NCBI GenBank assembly: GCA_040381535.1 | Contig: JBEIHF010000025.1 | Location: forward strand, 1 to 34,462 | DNA: 34,462 bases | Origin: Micavibrio_A sp040381535 | GTDB lineage: Bacteria > Pseudomonadota > Alphaproteobacteria > Micavibrionales > Micavibrionaceae | Reading direction: 5' to 3' | Shown: positions 1-7,347 of the stretch, one piece after another | How positions within the stretch are numbered: the stretch's first letter is position 1 | How the letters are laid out: each line of letters opens with the position of its first letter | The notes under the pieces: model-generated | The model's database searches: none | The model's input: the letters and a program-made list of their open reading frames with translations, nothing else | Told to the model about the DNA's origin: nothing | Made by a program: the position numbers and the translations under genes

Positions 1-160
1 GAATCTCAAGAGAGCCCGGTGTTTCAAACAAGTCGATATTTTTTTCGGGGAAACCCGCTTTCACCATGTCCTCGACAAAAGTCTTTTTGCCCTGGTCAGT
101 AATGTCGGTGTGCCAGCCGGCCTGAATAAACGCGATGCGTTCGTTGTTAAAGTTAGTCAT
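1..160 (-). CDS. ribH: 6,7-dimethyl-8-ribityllumazine synthase, N-terminal part (gene runs off the window)
   Basis: Lumazine synthase condenses 5-amino-6-ribitylaminouracil with 3,4-dihydroxybutanone 4-phosphate, the step before riboflavin synthase. Only the first 53 or so codons are present because the gene leaves the window at base 1. The start of the protein (MTNFNNERIAFIQAGWHTDI) has the IAFIQAxWH-DI pattern of the Brucella-type RibH2 proteins, and the segment ends at a GSLEI, matching the GAYEI loop of the family. The ATG at 158-160 has an AAGGAAG Shine-Dalgarno sequence at about 169-175. It lies downstream of ribE and is separated from it by an FMN riboswitch, so its expression is probably repressed by FMN. 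The family assignment is firm. The RibH1/RibH2 subtype is an inference from this short piece. Confidence 0.9.
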   Translation of the reverse strand, partial: MTNFNNERIAFIQAGWHTDITDQGKKTFVEDMVKAGFPEKNIDLFETPGSLEI

Positions 161-218
161 TTTTGGTTCTTCCTTGGTTTTGGTTTTCACAAAATCAGGG
201 AAAACATGAGCGACCTAA

Positions 219-237
219 CCCGCGTGTGAAACGCGGG
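219..237 (-). other. GC-rich hairpin between FMN riboswitch and ribH (candidate expression platform)
   Basis: A perfect 7-bp stem CCCGCGT/ACGCGGG with a 5-base loop lies just after the aptamer on the transcribed strand. It is not followed by a run of U, so it is not a classical intrinsic terminator, and the ribH Shine-Dalgarno lies about 45 bases further on. A TGTGAA at the 3' end of the aptamer can pair with TTCACA in the loop and 3' arm of this hairpin. That makes it a plausible switching element, but the mechanism is unproven. Confidence 0.5.
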
Positions 238-250
238 GGACATCATTCAC

Positions 251-386
251 ATTCTCTTTCATCCGGACTATACCGTCGGCCCCGGCATCTCACCGGATCT
301 GCTGACACTCTTTTGCAAGAGCCGCTCGCGGGCTCATGCATCACTGCATATACCGCCGGTGGGGAATTGCGCCCCGCCCTGAGAAC
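251..386 (-). ncRNA. FMN riboswitch (RFN element) ahead of ribH
   Basis: The minus strand carries the conserved RFN blocks in order: a G-rich start (AGGGCGGGG, 374-382), AATTCCCCACCGGCGGT (351-367), AGCCCGCGAGCGGC (321-335), a GATCCGGTGAGATGCCGG arm (282-299), GCCGACGGTATAGTCCGGAT (261-280), and GAAAGAGAA at the end. The outer helix P1 is formed by 381-386 pairing with 251-256. FMN binding to this class represses riboflavin synthesis or uptake genes. It sits between ribE and ribH, 33 bases after the ribE stop, so it can act directly only on ribH and whatever follows it outside the window. Confidence 0.96.
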
Positions 387-393
387 TGACCTA

Positions 394-422
394 TATATAA
401 GTATATTGGATGGAGAAGTCTA
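394..422 (-). promoter_or_regulatory. Candidate sigma-70 promoter for the ribH riboswitch transcript
   Basis: On the minus strand TAGACT (417-422) and TATATA (394-399) are separated by 17 bases. The predicted start, near 387, falls exactly at the 5' side of riboswitch helix P1. The TAG of the -35 box is also the ribE stop codon. Both hexamers are only 4/6 matches, so this is a proposal supported mostly by its position. Confidence 0.5.
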
Positions 423-1010
423 GAGTTTGCCGAGTTGCCGGGCCACATAACGGGCCAGTATGTCGGCCTCCATGTTGAGTTTATCGCCAACGCGTCTCTC
501 ACCGAGGGTCGTCTGGATCCATGTATGGGGGATGATATTGATTCCAAACACACTGCCTTCGACCTCGTTGACCGTGAGCGATATGCCGTCCAGCGATACT
601 GATCCCTTAGGCGCAACGAAAAGCGCAAGATTGTCAGGCACCTTGATTTTCAAACGATGGGAATCGCCTTCGGGCGTGATACTCTCGACGGTAGCCAATC
701 CATCCACATGACCGCTCACGATATGGCCGCCGATTTCATCGCCGATCTTCATGGATGTTTCAAGATTGACCTTTGACCCCTCTTTCCATGAACCGATAAT
801 AGTTTTGGAAAGCGTCTCGGCCGACACGTCGAACGCCATGCGGTCGTTTTCTTTTTTGATGACGGTCAGGCAACAACCCGAGCATGCAACCGACGCGCCG
901 ATGGCTATGGGTTTCAAATTGAGTTTAGATTGGATGAAGATGCGCCAGTCGCCACCGGATTTATCAATATGATCGATAGTACCGACAAGCGTGATGATGC
1001 CCGTAAACAT
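420..1010 (-). CDS. ribE: Riboflavin synthase alpha chain
   Basis: Riboflavin synthase dismutates two 6,7-dimethyl-8-ribityllumazine molecules to riboflavin and aminouracil. The 196-residue protein has the expected two lumazine-binding repeats. The first begins with MFTGII at residue 1, and the second has the GGHIVSGHVDG motif near residue 93. The length is normal for the family. Its ATG overlaps the nrdR stop in TAATG, so the two genes are translationally coupled. In many alphaproteobacteria ribD lies between nrdR and ribE and ribBA may follow; here both are absent from the window. The FMN riboswitch follows the gene rather than preceding it, so ribE itself appears to escape that control and to depend on the rpiA-glyA-nrdR transcript. 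Confidence 0.96.
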   Translation of the reverse strand: MFTGIITLVGTIDHIDKSGGDWRIFIQSKLNLKPIAIGASVACSGCCLTVIKKENDRMAFDVSAETLSKTIIGSWKEGSKVNLETSMKIGDEIGGHIVSGHVDGLATVESITPEGDSHRLKIKVPDNLALFVAPKGSVSLDGISLTVNEVEGSVFGINIIPHTWIQTTLGERRVGDKLNMEADILARYVARQLGKL

Positions 1011-1492
1011 TATTCCACCACGCGTTTTTTCTTTTCGGTCTGGAGCGCCTGAATTTCCTGCACGAAGGCATTGAAATCTTCAGGTTCACGGAAATCTTTG
1101 TAAACGGATGCATAGCGGATGTAACCGACGATATCGAGCTCCACCAAGGCCTTCATCACCAACGCGCCGATTTCAGTCGCGGGGATTTCAGGCTCACCGT
1201 AGCTTTCGAGTTGGCGCACGATACCGTTTACGGCTTTTTCCACGCGCTCGGCATCCAGCGGGCGTTTGCGTAAAGCGATGTTCATGGAACGGATGATTTT
1301 CTCGCGGTCGAACGGCTGGCGTCTGTCGCCTGACTTCACCACAACGAGATCGCGCAATTGGATACGTTCGAAGGTCGTGAACCGCCCGCCGCAGGACTCG
1401 CAGGAACGCCGACGACGGATGGAACCGCCATCATCAGACGGGCGGCTGTCCTTCACTTGCGTTTCTTCATGTCCACAAAACGGGCAGCGCAT
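1010..1492 (-). CDS. nrdR: Transcriptional repressor NrdR of ribonucleotide reductase genes
   Basis: NrdR is a Zn-ribbon and ATP-cone repressor that senses ATP/dATP and shuts down nrd operons. The 160-residue protein has the zinc ribbon cysteines C3, C6, C31 and C34 (MRCPFCGHEE and SCESCGGRF). A basic stretch RRRR lies just before the second pair, and an ATP-cone domain follows from about residue 46, including VVKSGDRRQPFDREK. Length is typical. It starts three bases after the glyA stop and overlaps ribE, so it is embedded in the glyA-nrdR-ribE operon. I see no obvious pair of NrdR boxes in the window, so its targets are probably elsewhere. Confidence 0.97.
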   Translation of the reverse strand: MRCPFCGHEETQVKDSRPSDDGGSIRRRRSCESCGGRFTTFERIQLRDLVVVKSGDRRQPFDREKIIRSMNIALRKRPLDAERVEKAVNGIVRQLESYGEPEIPATEIGALVMKALVELDIVGYIRYASVYKDFREPEDFNAFVQEIQALQTEKKKRVVE

Positions 1493-1495
1493 TCA

Positions 1496-2812
1496 TTAAA
1501 CCGAGACTGCATCCGAGTAGATCGGGAAACGATCGCACAGTGCTTTCACTTTGACCTTCACGGCTTGTTCAACGGCGGCATTGCCTTCGGGGCCGTTGGC
1601 TTTCAAACCATCTAGCACTTCGAGGATAAGCTTGCCGATTTCTTTCCATTCGACGGGACCAAAACCGCGGGTCGTCCCTGCGGGTGTGCCCAAACGAATA
1701 CCCGACGTCACCATCGGTTTTTCGGGGTCATTCGGCACAGCGTTCTTGTTGCAGGTGATACCCGCATGCTCCAACGCAAGGTCCGTTGCCTTACCCGTCA
1801 AACCTTTCGGGCGCAGATCAACCAGCATCATGTGGCAATCCGTTCCGCCCGACACGATATCCAGGCCGCCGGCCTTCAAAGTTTCGGCGAAGATGCGGGC
1901 ATTCGCCACGACATTCTGCGCGTAGGTTTTGAATTCGGGTTTCAATGCTTCAGCGAACGCCACCGCTTTCGCCGCGATGACATGCTCCAGTGGTCCGCCT
2001 TGCAAACCTGGGAACACGGCGGAGTCGAGTTTCTTCGCAAGGTCTTCATCGTTCGTCATGATCACGCCGCCGCGAGGACCGCGAAGCGTTTTGTGTGTTG
2101 TCGTCGTCACAACATGCGCATGTGGGAAAGCATTGGGATACGCGCCGCCGACAATAAGACCCGCATAGTGCGCCACGTCTGCCAACAGAACAGCGCCAAC
2201 CTTATCAGCGATTTCACGGAATTTTTTAAAGTCGATGACCCGCGCATAGGCCGATGCACCCGCCACAATCATTTTCGGTTTGTGCTCAATAGCAAGCTTT
2301 TCAACTTGATCATAATCGATCACGCCTTGCTCGTTGATGCCATAGGTGATGGCGTTGAACCATTTGCCCGAAAAATTCACGGGGCATCCGTGGGTCAAGT
2401 GACCGCCATGGCTAAGATCCATGCCGAGGAATGTTTCGCCCGGCTTCATCACAGCCATGAACACCGCTTGGTTTGCATTGGCACCAGAGTGAGGTTGTAC
2501 GTTGGAGAATTTACATCCGAACAATTTGTTCAGACGGTCGATCGCCAGTTGTTCGGTAACATCTACATGCTCGCTACCTTGATAGTAGCGTTTGCCCGGA
2601 TAACCTTCGGCATATTTGTTGGTGAGAACCGAACCTTGCGCCTGAAGAACCGCTTTCGAGACGATGTTTTCCGAAGCGATGAGTTCTATCTGGTCTTGCT
2701 GGCGGCCCAGTTCTGCATTCATAGCTTTGAGAACTTCCGGATCCGCGTCCTTCAACTCCACACTGAAAAATCCATTGTCGCTCATATTCACCTTCTCCGC
2801 TGTGTTACCCAT
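1496..2812 (-). CDS. glyA: Serine hydroxymethyltransferase
   Basis: This cytosolic PLP enzyme interconverts serine and glycine and charges tetrahydrofolate with one-carbon units. The 438-residue protein has IELIASENI near the N-terminus, the YAEGYPGKRYYQG active-site segment, and the PLP lysine in TTTTHKTLRGPRGG (K241). D211 and H214 in LLADVAHYAGL are the expected cofactor contacts. The start at 2812 is supported by an AAGGAG at 2821-2826 that overlaps the rpiA stop codon. A second ATG at codon 10 is possible but has no better ribosome site. It is co-transcribed with rpiA upstream and nrdR-ribE downstream. Confidence 0.98.
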   Translation of the reverse strand: MGNTAEKVNMSDNGFFSVELKDADPEVLKAMNAELGRQQDQIELIASENIVSKAVLQAQGSVLTNKYAEGYPGKRYYQGSEHVDVTEQLAIDRLNKLFGCKFSNVQPHSGANANQAVFMAVMKPGETFLGMDLSHGGHLTHGCPVNFSGKWFNAITYGINEQGVIDYDQVEKLAIEHKPKMIVAGASAYARVIDFKKFREIADKVGAVLLADVAHYAGLIVGGAYPNAFPHAHVVTTTTHKTLRGPRGGVIMTNDEDLAKKLDSAVFPGLQGGPLEHVIAAKAVAFAEALKPEFKTYAQNVVANARIFAETLKAGGLDIVSGGTDCHMMLVDLRPKGLTGKATDLALEHAGITCNKNAVPNDPEKPMVTSGIRLGTPAGTTRGFGPVEWKEIGKLILEVLDGLKANGPEGNAAVEQAVKVKVKALCDRFPIYSDAVSV

Positions 2813-2823
2813 CTGTCTGCTCC

Positions 2824-3522
2824 TTAACTCGTTAAAACTTCCGGAGCGTAGCCCCAGAACAATCCGCTTTCGATCACACCCGTGATGCCTTTGATCCGCT
2901 TCTCCAGATCAGAACCGATATTATCGAACCATGCGTCCAAAATGAAATGCCCGGATTCGGTAACTATCGCACCGTCTTTGCCTTTGGCTGGACGCACCAC
3001 AGCTTCCTTTGCACCAAGTTCCAAAAGTTTCTCTTCAACATAATTGGTGCTTTCCTGCACGATTTCCACGGGAACAGGAAATTTCTGGCCCAACTTTTCA
3101 ACAAATTTGGTTTTATCTACCAAGATAAATGTCTTCGGCGCAGCCACCATGACCATCTTTTCGCGGGTCATCGCACCACCGCGACCCTTTATCATATTTC
3201 CTCGGGCATCTACTTCATCCGCGCCATCGAAATACCAATCAGGTCTCGCATCTAACAAAGACGCAACCTTCAGCCCCAACGCCAAACAGGTCATATGAAT
3301 TTCACGGGACGAGGGGATAAAGCGGCAATTGAAACTTTTATCCTTGGCTATCTGGGCAATCGCCTGCAGAGCCAAAAAGGATGTCGAACCTGACCCCACA
3401 CCAATAACCTGCCCATCCCTGACTTCTTGAGACAGTTTTAAGGCAACCGCTTTTTTTTCTTCCAAATTGGAGATGATTCCATAATCAGGAAGTTTTTTAG
3501 ACAGAGGATTCGACCACAACAT
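2824..3522 (-). CDS. rpiA: Ribose-5-phosphate isomerase A
   Basis: RpiA interconverts ribose 5-phosphate and ribulose 5-phosphate in the pentose phosphate pathway. Family motifs are GVGSGSTS (phosphate loop), DGADEVD (catalytic Asp) and KGRGGAMTREK. I chose the ATG at 3520-3522, giving 232 residues, close to the usual 219-231. An upstream in-frame TTG at 3558 would add 12 residues but has no Shine-Dalgarno sequence. The ATG also lacks one, but a TATATC hexamer lies exactly six bases before it, so the mRNA may be leaderless. The gene heads the rpiA-glyA-nrdR-ribE operon: its stop overlaps the glyA ribosome site. Confidence 0.93.
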   Translation of the reverse strand: MLWSNPLSKKLPDYGIISNLEEKKAVALKLSQEVRDGQVIGVGSGSTSFLALQAIAQIAKDKSFNCRFIPSSREIHMTCLALGLKVASLLDARPDWYFDGADEVDARGNMIKGRGGAMTREKMVMVAAPKTFILVDKTKFVEKLGQKFPVPVEIVQESTNYVEEKLLELGAKEAVVRPAKGKDGAIVTESGHFILDAWFDNIGSDLEKRIKGITGVIESGLFWGYAPEVLTS

Positions 3523-3528
3523 ACGTAG

Positions 3529-3558
3529 GATATAGGCGGTTTGGCCGAAGATAATCAA
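3529..3558 (-). promoter_or_regulatory. Candidate leaderless promoter of rpiA
   Basis: On the minus strand TTGATT (3553-3558) and TATATC (3529-3534) are spaced by 18 bases. CTACGT then leads directly into the ATG at 3522, so transcription would start at or next to the A of the start codon. The match to consensus is moderate. Confidence 0.4.
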
Positions 3559-3606
3559 TCTTTATCACAGCGCAGAAACCTTTTTACCGCCAAATTCTTT
3601 AGCTCA

Positions 3607-3634
3607 TTGACAGACTTGTTACTAAGGTTATAGA
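3607..3634 (+). promoter_or_regulatory. Sigma-70 type promoter for the FemAB/GNAT-like gene
   Basis: A perfect TTGACA (3607-3612) is followed after 16 bases by TATAGA (3629-3634). The predicted start is near 3641, leaving a leader of about 38 bases that contains the AAGG ribosome site for the gene starting at 3679. Confidence 0.7.
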
Positions 3635-3678
3635 AATACATTAGTTTTCATAAGTTTAACAAGTATAAGGTGAGTACA

Positions 3679-4806
3679 ATGACAATGTCTTCGCGCGTTC
3701 CGGATGTAAACGCCCTGGTAAAATACGACAGTTCCATAATGGGGCAACTCGTTCCCGACTTTTACGAAAGAACAGCGATCGCGGCCCTTTATGAAGCCGT
3801 GTTGGGCTCTATTAAATTTCACTGGAATAAATTGTCCCACCGCGCTGCAGTTTACAATGTCGGCGAAACCACCACATTCATCTCCAACATCGATAAGCTT
3901 GACTACTTCGTGGGAAGAGATGACCAAGGCATTCTGCGCGGCGGTAACCTGCACTGGGATTATCTCCAGAATGTCTGCAACCCCTTTGTCAGCAATGACC
4001 AAAAATACAAAAAACTTTGCCGCATACTGGCCCAGCTTCCCGGCAACGTTTCCTTTGCATTCAAAGTCAGTCCCGATCTGCAAGATGGTGACGTGGTGCG
4101 CGCCGCATTCAAGAGAGCAGGCTTCAGCAATATCCGTAACAAGACGTTCCTGTATTTCGGAGATGCTTCGGAAGGCGACCCTATCAAGAAAATCAAATCC
4201 GATTCGCGCACAAAAGTGAATTCAGCCCGCCGTGACATGGAACTTACCACCATGTCACTTGATGCATTCTTCAAATTCTATAATGACAACCTTATCGCCG
4301 ATAACAAGGAACCACACTTCTTTTTAAATATTGACGAAGTCACAATAAAAAAAGGCGCGAAAAATGTTGAAGTCACTGCAGCGCGCCGCAAAGGCTTGAG
4401 AGAAGACGGGACCCCCTACCCGATCGAAGCCGCCATATGCTGTGGCATCGGCAAGGATGGTTATTACAAACTGATGCGCATCACCTACTCCGGCGAAGGC
4501 ACGGGCGTTATCCCGCATGCCCCGCACAAACACGCTCTCAAAATGCTTGTGGTCGAAACGATGAGACGGTCCGCGGAACTGAACATGGTTCTGGATGTCG
4601 ATGGGGCGACCGTCGGCGGCGGGACGTTGTATTCAAGGTTTGGCGTATTCCGGGAAGTTTTGCGCGACGAATACAAACGCAAAACGGCGCAGACCTTTAT
4701 CTGCAAATTCTGCAACCCGTTGAAACTCGAACGCATCGCAAAAGAGATGAGGCTGTACCTCGGCCGTCTTGCAGCCATTATGGTATTAGCCCTTTTTTCC
4801 GCATAA
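3679..4806 (+). CDS. FemAB/GNAT-superfamily-like acyltransferase, function unknown
   Basis: The 375-residue protein resembles the FemAB-like branch of the GNAT acyltransferase fold, whose members add amino acids to peptidoglycan precursors or modify exopolysaccharides; the substrate here is unknown. A segment near residues 175-215 (SRTKVNSARRDMEL, then FFKFYNDNL) matches the conserved Arg/Ala-rich helix and FxxFYxxN pattern of these proteins. The C-terminal half has GYYKLMRITY, HKHALKMLVVETMRRSA and LYSRFGVFREV, as expected for the second acyltransferase lobe. The last 15 or so residues are hydrophobic. A GTG at 3670 is in frame, but AAGG at 3667-3670 fits the ATG at 3679 (or the one at 3685), so I start there. 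The 3' end overlaps the convergent DUF6898-like gene by 29 bases. The family call is moderate and no substrate is claimed. Confidence 0.65.
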   Translation: MTMSSRVPDVNALVKYDSSIMGQLVPDFYERTAIAALYEAVLGSIKFHWNKLSHRAAVYNVGETTTFISNIDKLDYFVGRDDQGILRGGNLHWDYLQNVCNPFVSNDQKYKKLCRILAQLPGNVSFAFKVSPDLQDGDVVRAAFKRAGFSNIRNKTFLYFGDASEGDPIKKIKSDSRTKVNSARRDMELTTMSLDAFFKFYNDNLIADNKEPHFFLNIDEVTIKKGAKNVEVTAARRKGLREDGTPYPIEAAICCGIGKDGYYKLMRITYSGEGTGVIPHAPHKHALKMLVVETMRRSAELNMVLDVDGATVGGGTLYSRFGVFREVLRDEYKRKTAQTFICKFCNPLKLERIAKEMRLYLGRLAAIMVLALFSA

Positions 4807-4981
4807 CGAATTCCAGCTTTTTGAGCGCCTCGCGCTTCAATAGCTTGTCGGGCGTGCTTGCAGGCCCCTGAAAAACGGCTTCCGTCATGGTTTGTACGTC
4901 TATGGCCGTGACTTTCACGGCGTTTCCCAAAGTGTACATTTCGAATATGACTTCGCGATTTTTTAAAGGTTCTTCAGACAT
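4778..4981 (-). CDS. Small conserved protein, DUF6898-like
   Basis: This 67-residue acidic/basic protein has no membrane segment. The order REVIFEMYTLGNAVKVTAID, then a GPAS stretch, then LKxxALKKLEFVxRKKG resembles a small uncharacterised alphaproteobacterial family that I recall as DUF6898. No function is known to me. The reading frame extends upstream to 5017, but the ATG at 4979-4981 gives the conserved protein length. That start has no Shine-Dalgarno sequence. A TATTAT hexamer lies eight bases upstream, so the mRNA may be leaderless. The gene diverges from gcdH with only 47 bases between starts and overlaps the tail of the FemAB-like gene. Confidence 0.65.
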   Translation of the reverse strand: MSEEPLKNREVIFEMYTLGNAVKVTAIDVQTMTEAVFQGPASTPDKLLKREALKKLEFVMRKKGLIP

Positions 4982-4988
4982 TTGTGGG

Positions 4989-4995
4989 TATAATA
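4989..4995. promoter_or_regulatory. Overlapping -10 boxes of a bidirectional promoter (gcdH / DUF6898-like gene)
   Basis: The seven bases TATAATA contain a consensus TATAAT reading rightward toward gcdH (4989-4994) and, one base offset, TATTAT reading leftward toward the DUF6898-like gene (4990-4995). Leftward, TTGGAT (5012-5017) sits 16 bases upstream as a weak -35. Rightward there is no good -35. The arrangement fits promoters that fire both ways because of -10 symmetry. Confidence 0.55.
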
Positions 4996-5028
4996 GGCGA
5001 AGAACGAAAAAATCCAAGGAGCTTTTCC

Positions 5029-6207
5029 ATGGCCGACCGCGCGCCTTTCGACTGGCAAGACCCCCTTCTCCTCAATGAGCTGCTCACCGACGAGGAACGT
5101 ATGGTGCGGGATTCTGCCCACGACTTCGCGCAAAGCCGCCTGATGCCCGGCATCATCGAGGCCAACCGCCACGAAAAATTCGATCCCGAAATCATGAAAG
5201 AAATGGGCAAACTCGGCCTGCTCGGCGCAACTATCAATGGTTACGGCTGCCCGGGTGTCTCCCAAATCTCCTACGGCCTCATCGCGCGCGAAATGGAACG
5301 CGTGGATTCCGGATACCGTTCCGCACTCTCCGTTCAATCGTCATTGGTGATGTACCCGATCTATTCCTTCGGGTCAGAAGAACAACGCCAGAAATATTTG
5401 CCCGATCTGGCGCTTGGTAAAAAAATCGGATGTTTCGGATTAACTGAACCTGATGGCGGCTCCGATCCATCCGCGATGCGCACGCACGCAAAGAAGGTTC
5501 AGGGTGGCTACAAACTTTCCGGTTCCAAACAATGGATCACAAACTCCCCGCTCGCTGATGTGATGGTCGTGTGGGCGAAAGAGGATGGCGGCGATATCCG
5601 CGGCTTTATCCTCGAAAAAGGCATGAAAGGCCTCTCGGCACCCAAGATCGAAGGCAAATTCTCGCTGCGTGCGTCTGTAACGGGCGGAATTACGATGGAT
5701 GAGGTCATGGTTCCCGATGAAAACGTGCTTATGGCCTCAAAAGGATTGAAATCTCCTATGATGTGCCTCAATTCCGCGCGATACGGGATTAGTTGGGGCG
5801 TAATGGGCGCAGCCGAAGCATGCTGGCATCAAGCGCGTCAATACACGATGGATCGTGTCATCTTCGGCAAACCGCTTGCAGCTCAACAATTGATCCAAAA
5901 GAAACTCGCCGACATGCAAACCGAAATCACGTTGGGGCTTATTTCGGCATGGCGCCTCGGCAAATTGCGCGATGAAGATCGCGCCGCGCCCGAGGCAATC
6001 TCGTTGATGAAACGCAACAATTGCGGCAAAGCGCTCGATATCGCACGGCAAGCGCGTGACATGCTCGGCGGCAACGGCATCGCCGATGAATATCATGTGA
6101 TCCGTCATATGATGAATTTGGAAGCCGTGAACACCTATGAAGGCACACACGACATCCACGCGCTTATCTTAGGCAAAGCCCAGACTGGCCATCAGGCGTT
6201 TGGCTGA
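5029..6207 (+). CDS. gcdH: Glutaryl-CoA dehydrogenase (acyl-CoA dehydrogenase family)
   Basis: This FAD enzyme oxidises and decarboxylates glutaryl-CoA to crotonyl-CoA in lysine and tryptophan degradation. The 392-residue protein follows the mitochondrial GCDH sequence closely. It has YRSALSVQSSLVM with the substrate-binding Arg (R97), CFGLTEPDGGSDPS, WITNSPLADVMVVWA, the KFSLRAS segment, RDMLGGNGIADEYHVIRH, and the catalytic Glu in NTYEGTHDIHALILG (E371). A longer frame begins at a GTG at 4984, but AAGGAG at 5016-5021 fixes the start at the ATG at 5029. A consensus TATAAT lies at 4989-4994. The crotonyl-CoA product could feed the acetyl-CoA and PHB route encoded at the right end of the window. 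Confidence 0.97.
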   Translation: MADRAPFDWQDPLLLNELLTDEERMVRDSAHDFAQSRLMPGIIEANRHEKFDPEIMKEMGKLGLLGATINGYGCPGVSQISYGLIAREMERVDSGYRSALSVQSSLVMYPIYSFGSEEQRQKYLPDLALGKKIGCFGLTEPDGGSDPSAMRTHAKKVQGGYKLSGSKQWITNSPLADVMVVWAKEDGGDIRGFILEKGMKGLSAPKIEGKFSLRASVTGGITMDEVMVPDENVLMASKGLKSPMMCLNSARYGISWGVMGAAEACWHQARQYTMDRVIFGKPLAAQQLIQKKLADMQTEITLGLISAWRLGKLRDEDRAAPEAISLMKRNNCGKALDIARQARDMLGGNGIADEYHVIRHMMNLEAVNTYEGTHDIHALILGKAQTGHQAFG

Positions 6208-7176
6208 TTACTCGTAAAAACCCAAACGCATGAGGTTAGGCACGTCTGCGGGCTGTGGTCTTTGCATGGCCTCAAACCGTGCCTTTTGAAGAGCCTCGGG
6301 AACGACATCGTAATGCGTCCATTTCGGGGAATGATAGCTGCCGCCCTTAAACTCCATCTCAACCTTGGCAAAGCTTTCTTCCCCGAATGCACCGCCTCTT
6401 GGCGGCACATGAGTATAAAAATGAAAGCTTTGCGGCGATAATTCTTTGTTATCGGCCTCTAAAGAAAACGGCTTCATCAATTTTTTCACAAAAGATGGTT
6501 TTTCTGTCTTCTTTTGCTCTGCTTCAACCTGCTTCGCCTCGCGAAATATCACAGTAGCAAGGTTTTCAATTTCATTTATGACGCTCGCCCCGACATGCTT
6601 GGGATCATACATAAAACATATATGAAGTCCGTCCTCCTGTCTTTGGTCCACGGTTACCAAGGCGCTCGTCGTAACACCGCGATAAAATTGTGCGTTGGGG
6701 TAAAATTCCTGCTCGGTAAATTCCCTCCAATAGCTGAATAAACCGTCGACTGATGAATCCGAAAACGCCTTCATGCCGCTTGGCTGCCCTGCTTCCTTTT
6801 TTCCAAAAGAATCCGCGTAGCCTTGCTCTGCATCATTAAGTGCCGCTGACCATGCCTCAGCGACCTCATTGATAGTTTTAAACGTCTCGAAATCCGGAAT
6901 ATGTACGGGAACGGGTTTTAGAATCCCCGTCTGCGGAGGGTGCGCTTTGAACATCCACTCCGCATAATCTTGTATGGTTTTGTGTCTGGATACAAAAGTG
7001 TGATTGCAGGCAAGATTATGTTCCTTTGCTGCCGCATCCAGTTTTTTGTATTCATCGCCGAAATCATTGGCGCGGTATTTGGCCGTAACCAATTCTTGCA
7101 GGCGAAACCGCTCTGCATTATGTAACTCATATTCTTTTTCCCAATCGGGATTATATTCGGGATTTGGTACAGGCAT
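6208..7176 (-). CDS. Hypothetical protein, 322 residues
   Basis: I do not recognise this protein. It has no signal peptide, no membrane segment and no familiar catalytic motif. The N-terminal 60 residues are rich in Glu, Arg and Lys (EKEYELHNAERFRLQELV) and look helical. There is a Lys/Glu-rich linker around residues 215-232, and the last 100 residues contain HFYTHVPPRGG, then SYHSPKWTHYDVV. The start is well supported by AAAGGG about eight bases before the ATG at 7174-7176. It lies 24 bases after the small frame ending at 7201, so they are probably one operon driven from 7593-7621. The stretch is visibly richer in A+T than the neighbouring gcdH, which could mean accessory or recently acquired DNA. 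Confidence 0.75.
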   Translation of the reverse strand: MPVPNPEYNPDWEKEYELHNAERFRLQELVTAKYRANDFGDEYKKLDAAAKEHNLACNHTFVSRHKTIQDYAEWMFKAHPPQTGILKPVPVHIPDFETFKTINEVAEAWSAALNDAEQGYADSFGKKEAGQPSGMKAFSDSSVDGLFSYWREFTEQEFYPNAQFYRGVTTSALVTVDQRQEDGLHICFMYDPKHVGASVINEIENLATVIFREAKQVEAEQKKTEKPSFVKKLMKPFSLEADNKELSPQSFHFYTHVPPRGGAFGEESFAKVEMEFKGGSYHSPKWTHYDVVPEALQKARFEAMQRPQPADVPNLMRLGFYE

Positions 7177-7200
7177 GCTTTAACCCTTTAAACAAAGTAA

Positions 7201-7347
7201 TTACACATTCAACTTCAAGTCAATCGCCATAGAGAGCAAAGGACTAGCCAAATAGTCTTTCAAAGTTTCCTGCACCTTATGCGCAGGAACCGCCGCGATT
7301 TTAAAGTCATCCACGAGCAAAGCCTTATGATCCCGCAACGCCAAGAA
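7201..7347 (-). pseudogene. Reading frame continuing after an in-frame stop (48 codons), fragment or small separate gene
   Basis: Directly after the TAA at 7348-7350, in the same frame, 48 codons run open to the TAA at 7201-7203. The translation begins FLALRDHKALLVDDFKIAAV and reads like ordinary protein. Either a stop codon has split a gene of about 119 codons, or this is a separate small gene. A TTG at 7342-7344 has GAGG ten bases upstream and would give 47 residues. It has no recognised domain. Confidence 0.4.

Noticed and set aside
187..207. Tiny leader frame (M-F-S-L-I-L-stop) on the minus strand between riboswitch and ribH
   Set aside because: It has only a weak ribosome site and no regulatory codons. 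A six-codon frame is expected by chance, and the riboswitch already explains control of ribH.
1766..2827. 353-codon plus-strand frame
   Set aside because: It lies antisense to the well-supported glyA gene, and its translation has no recognisable motif. It is a shadow frame.
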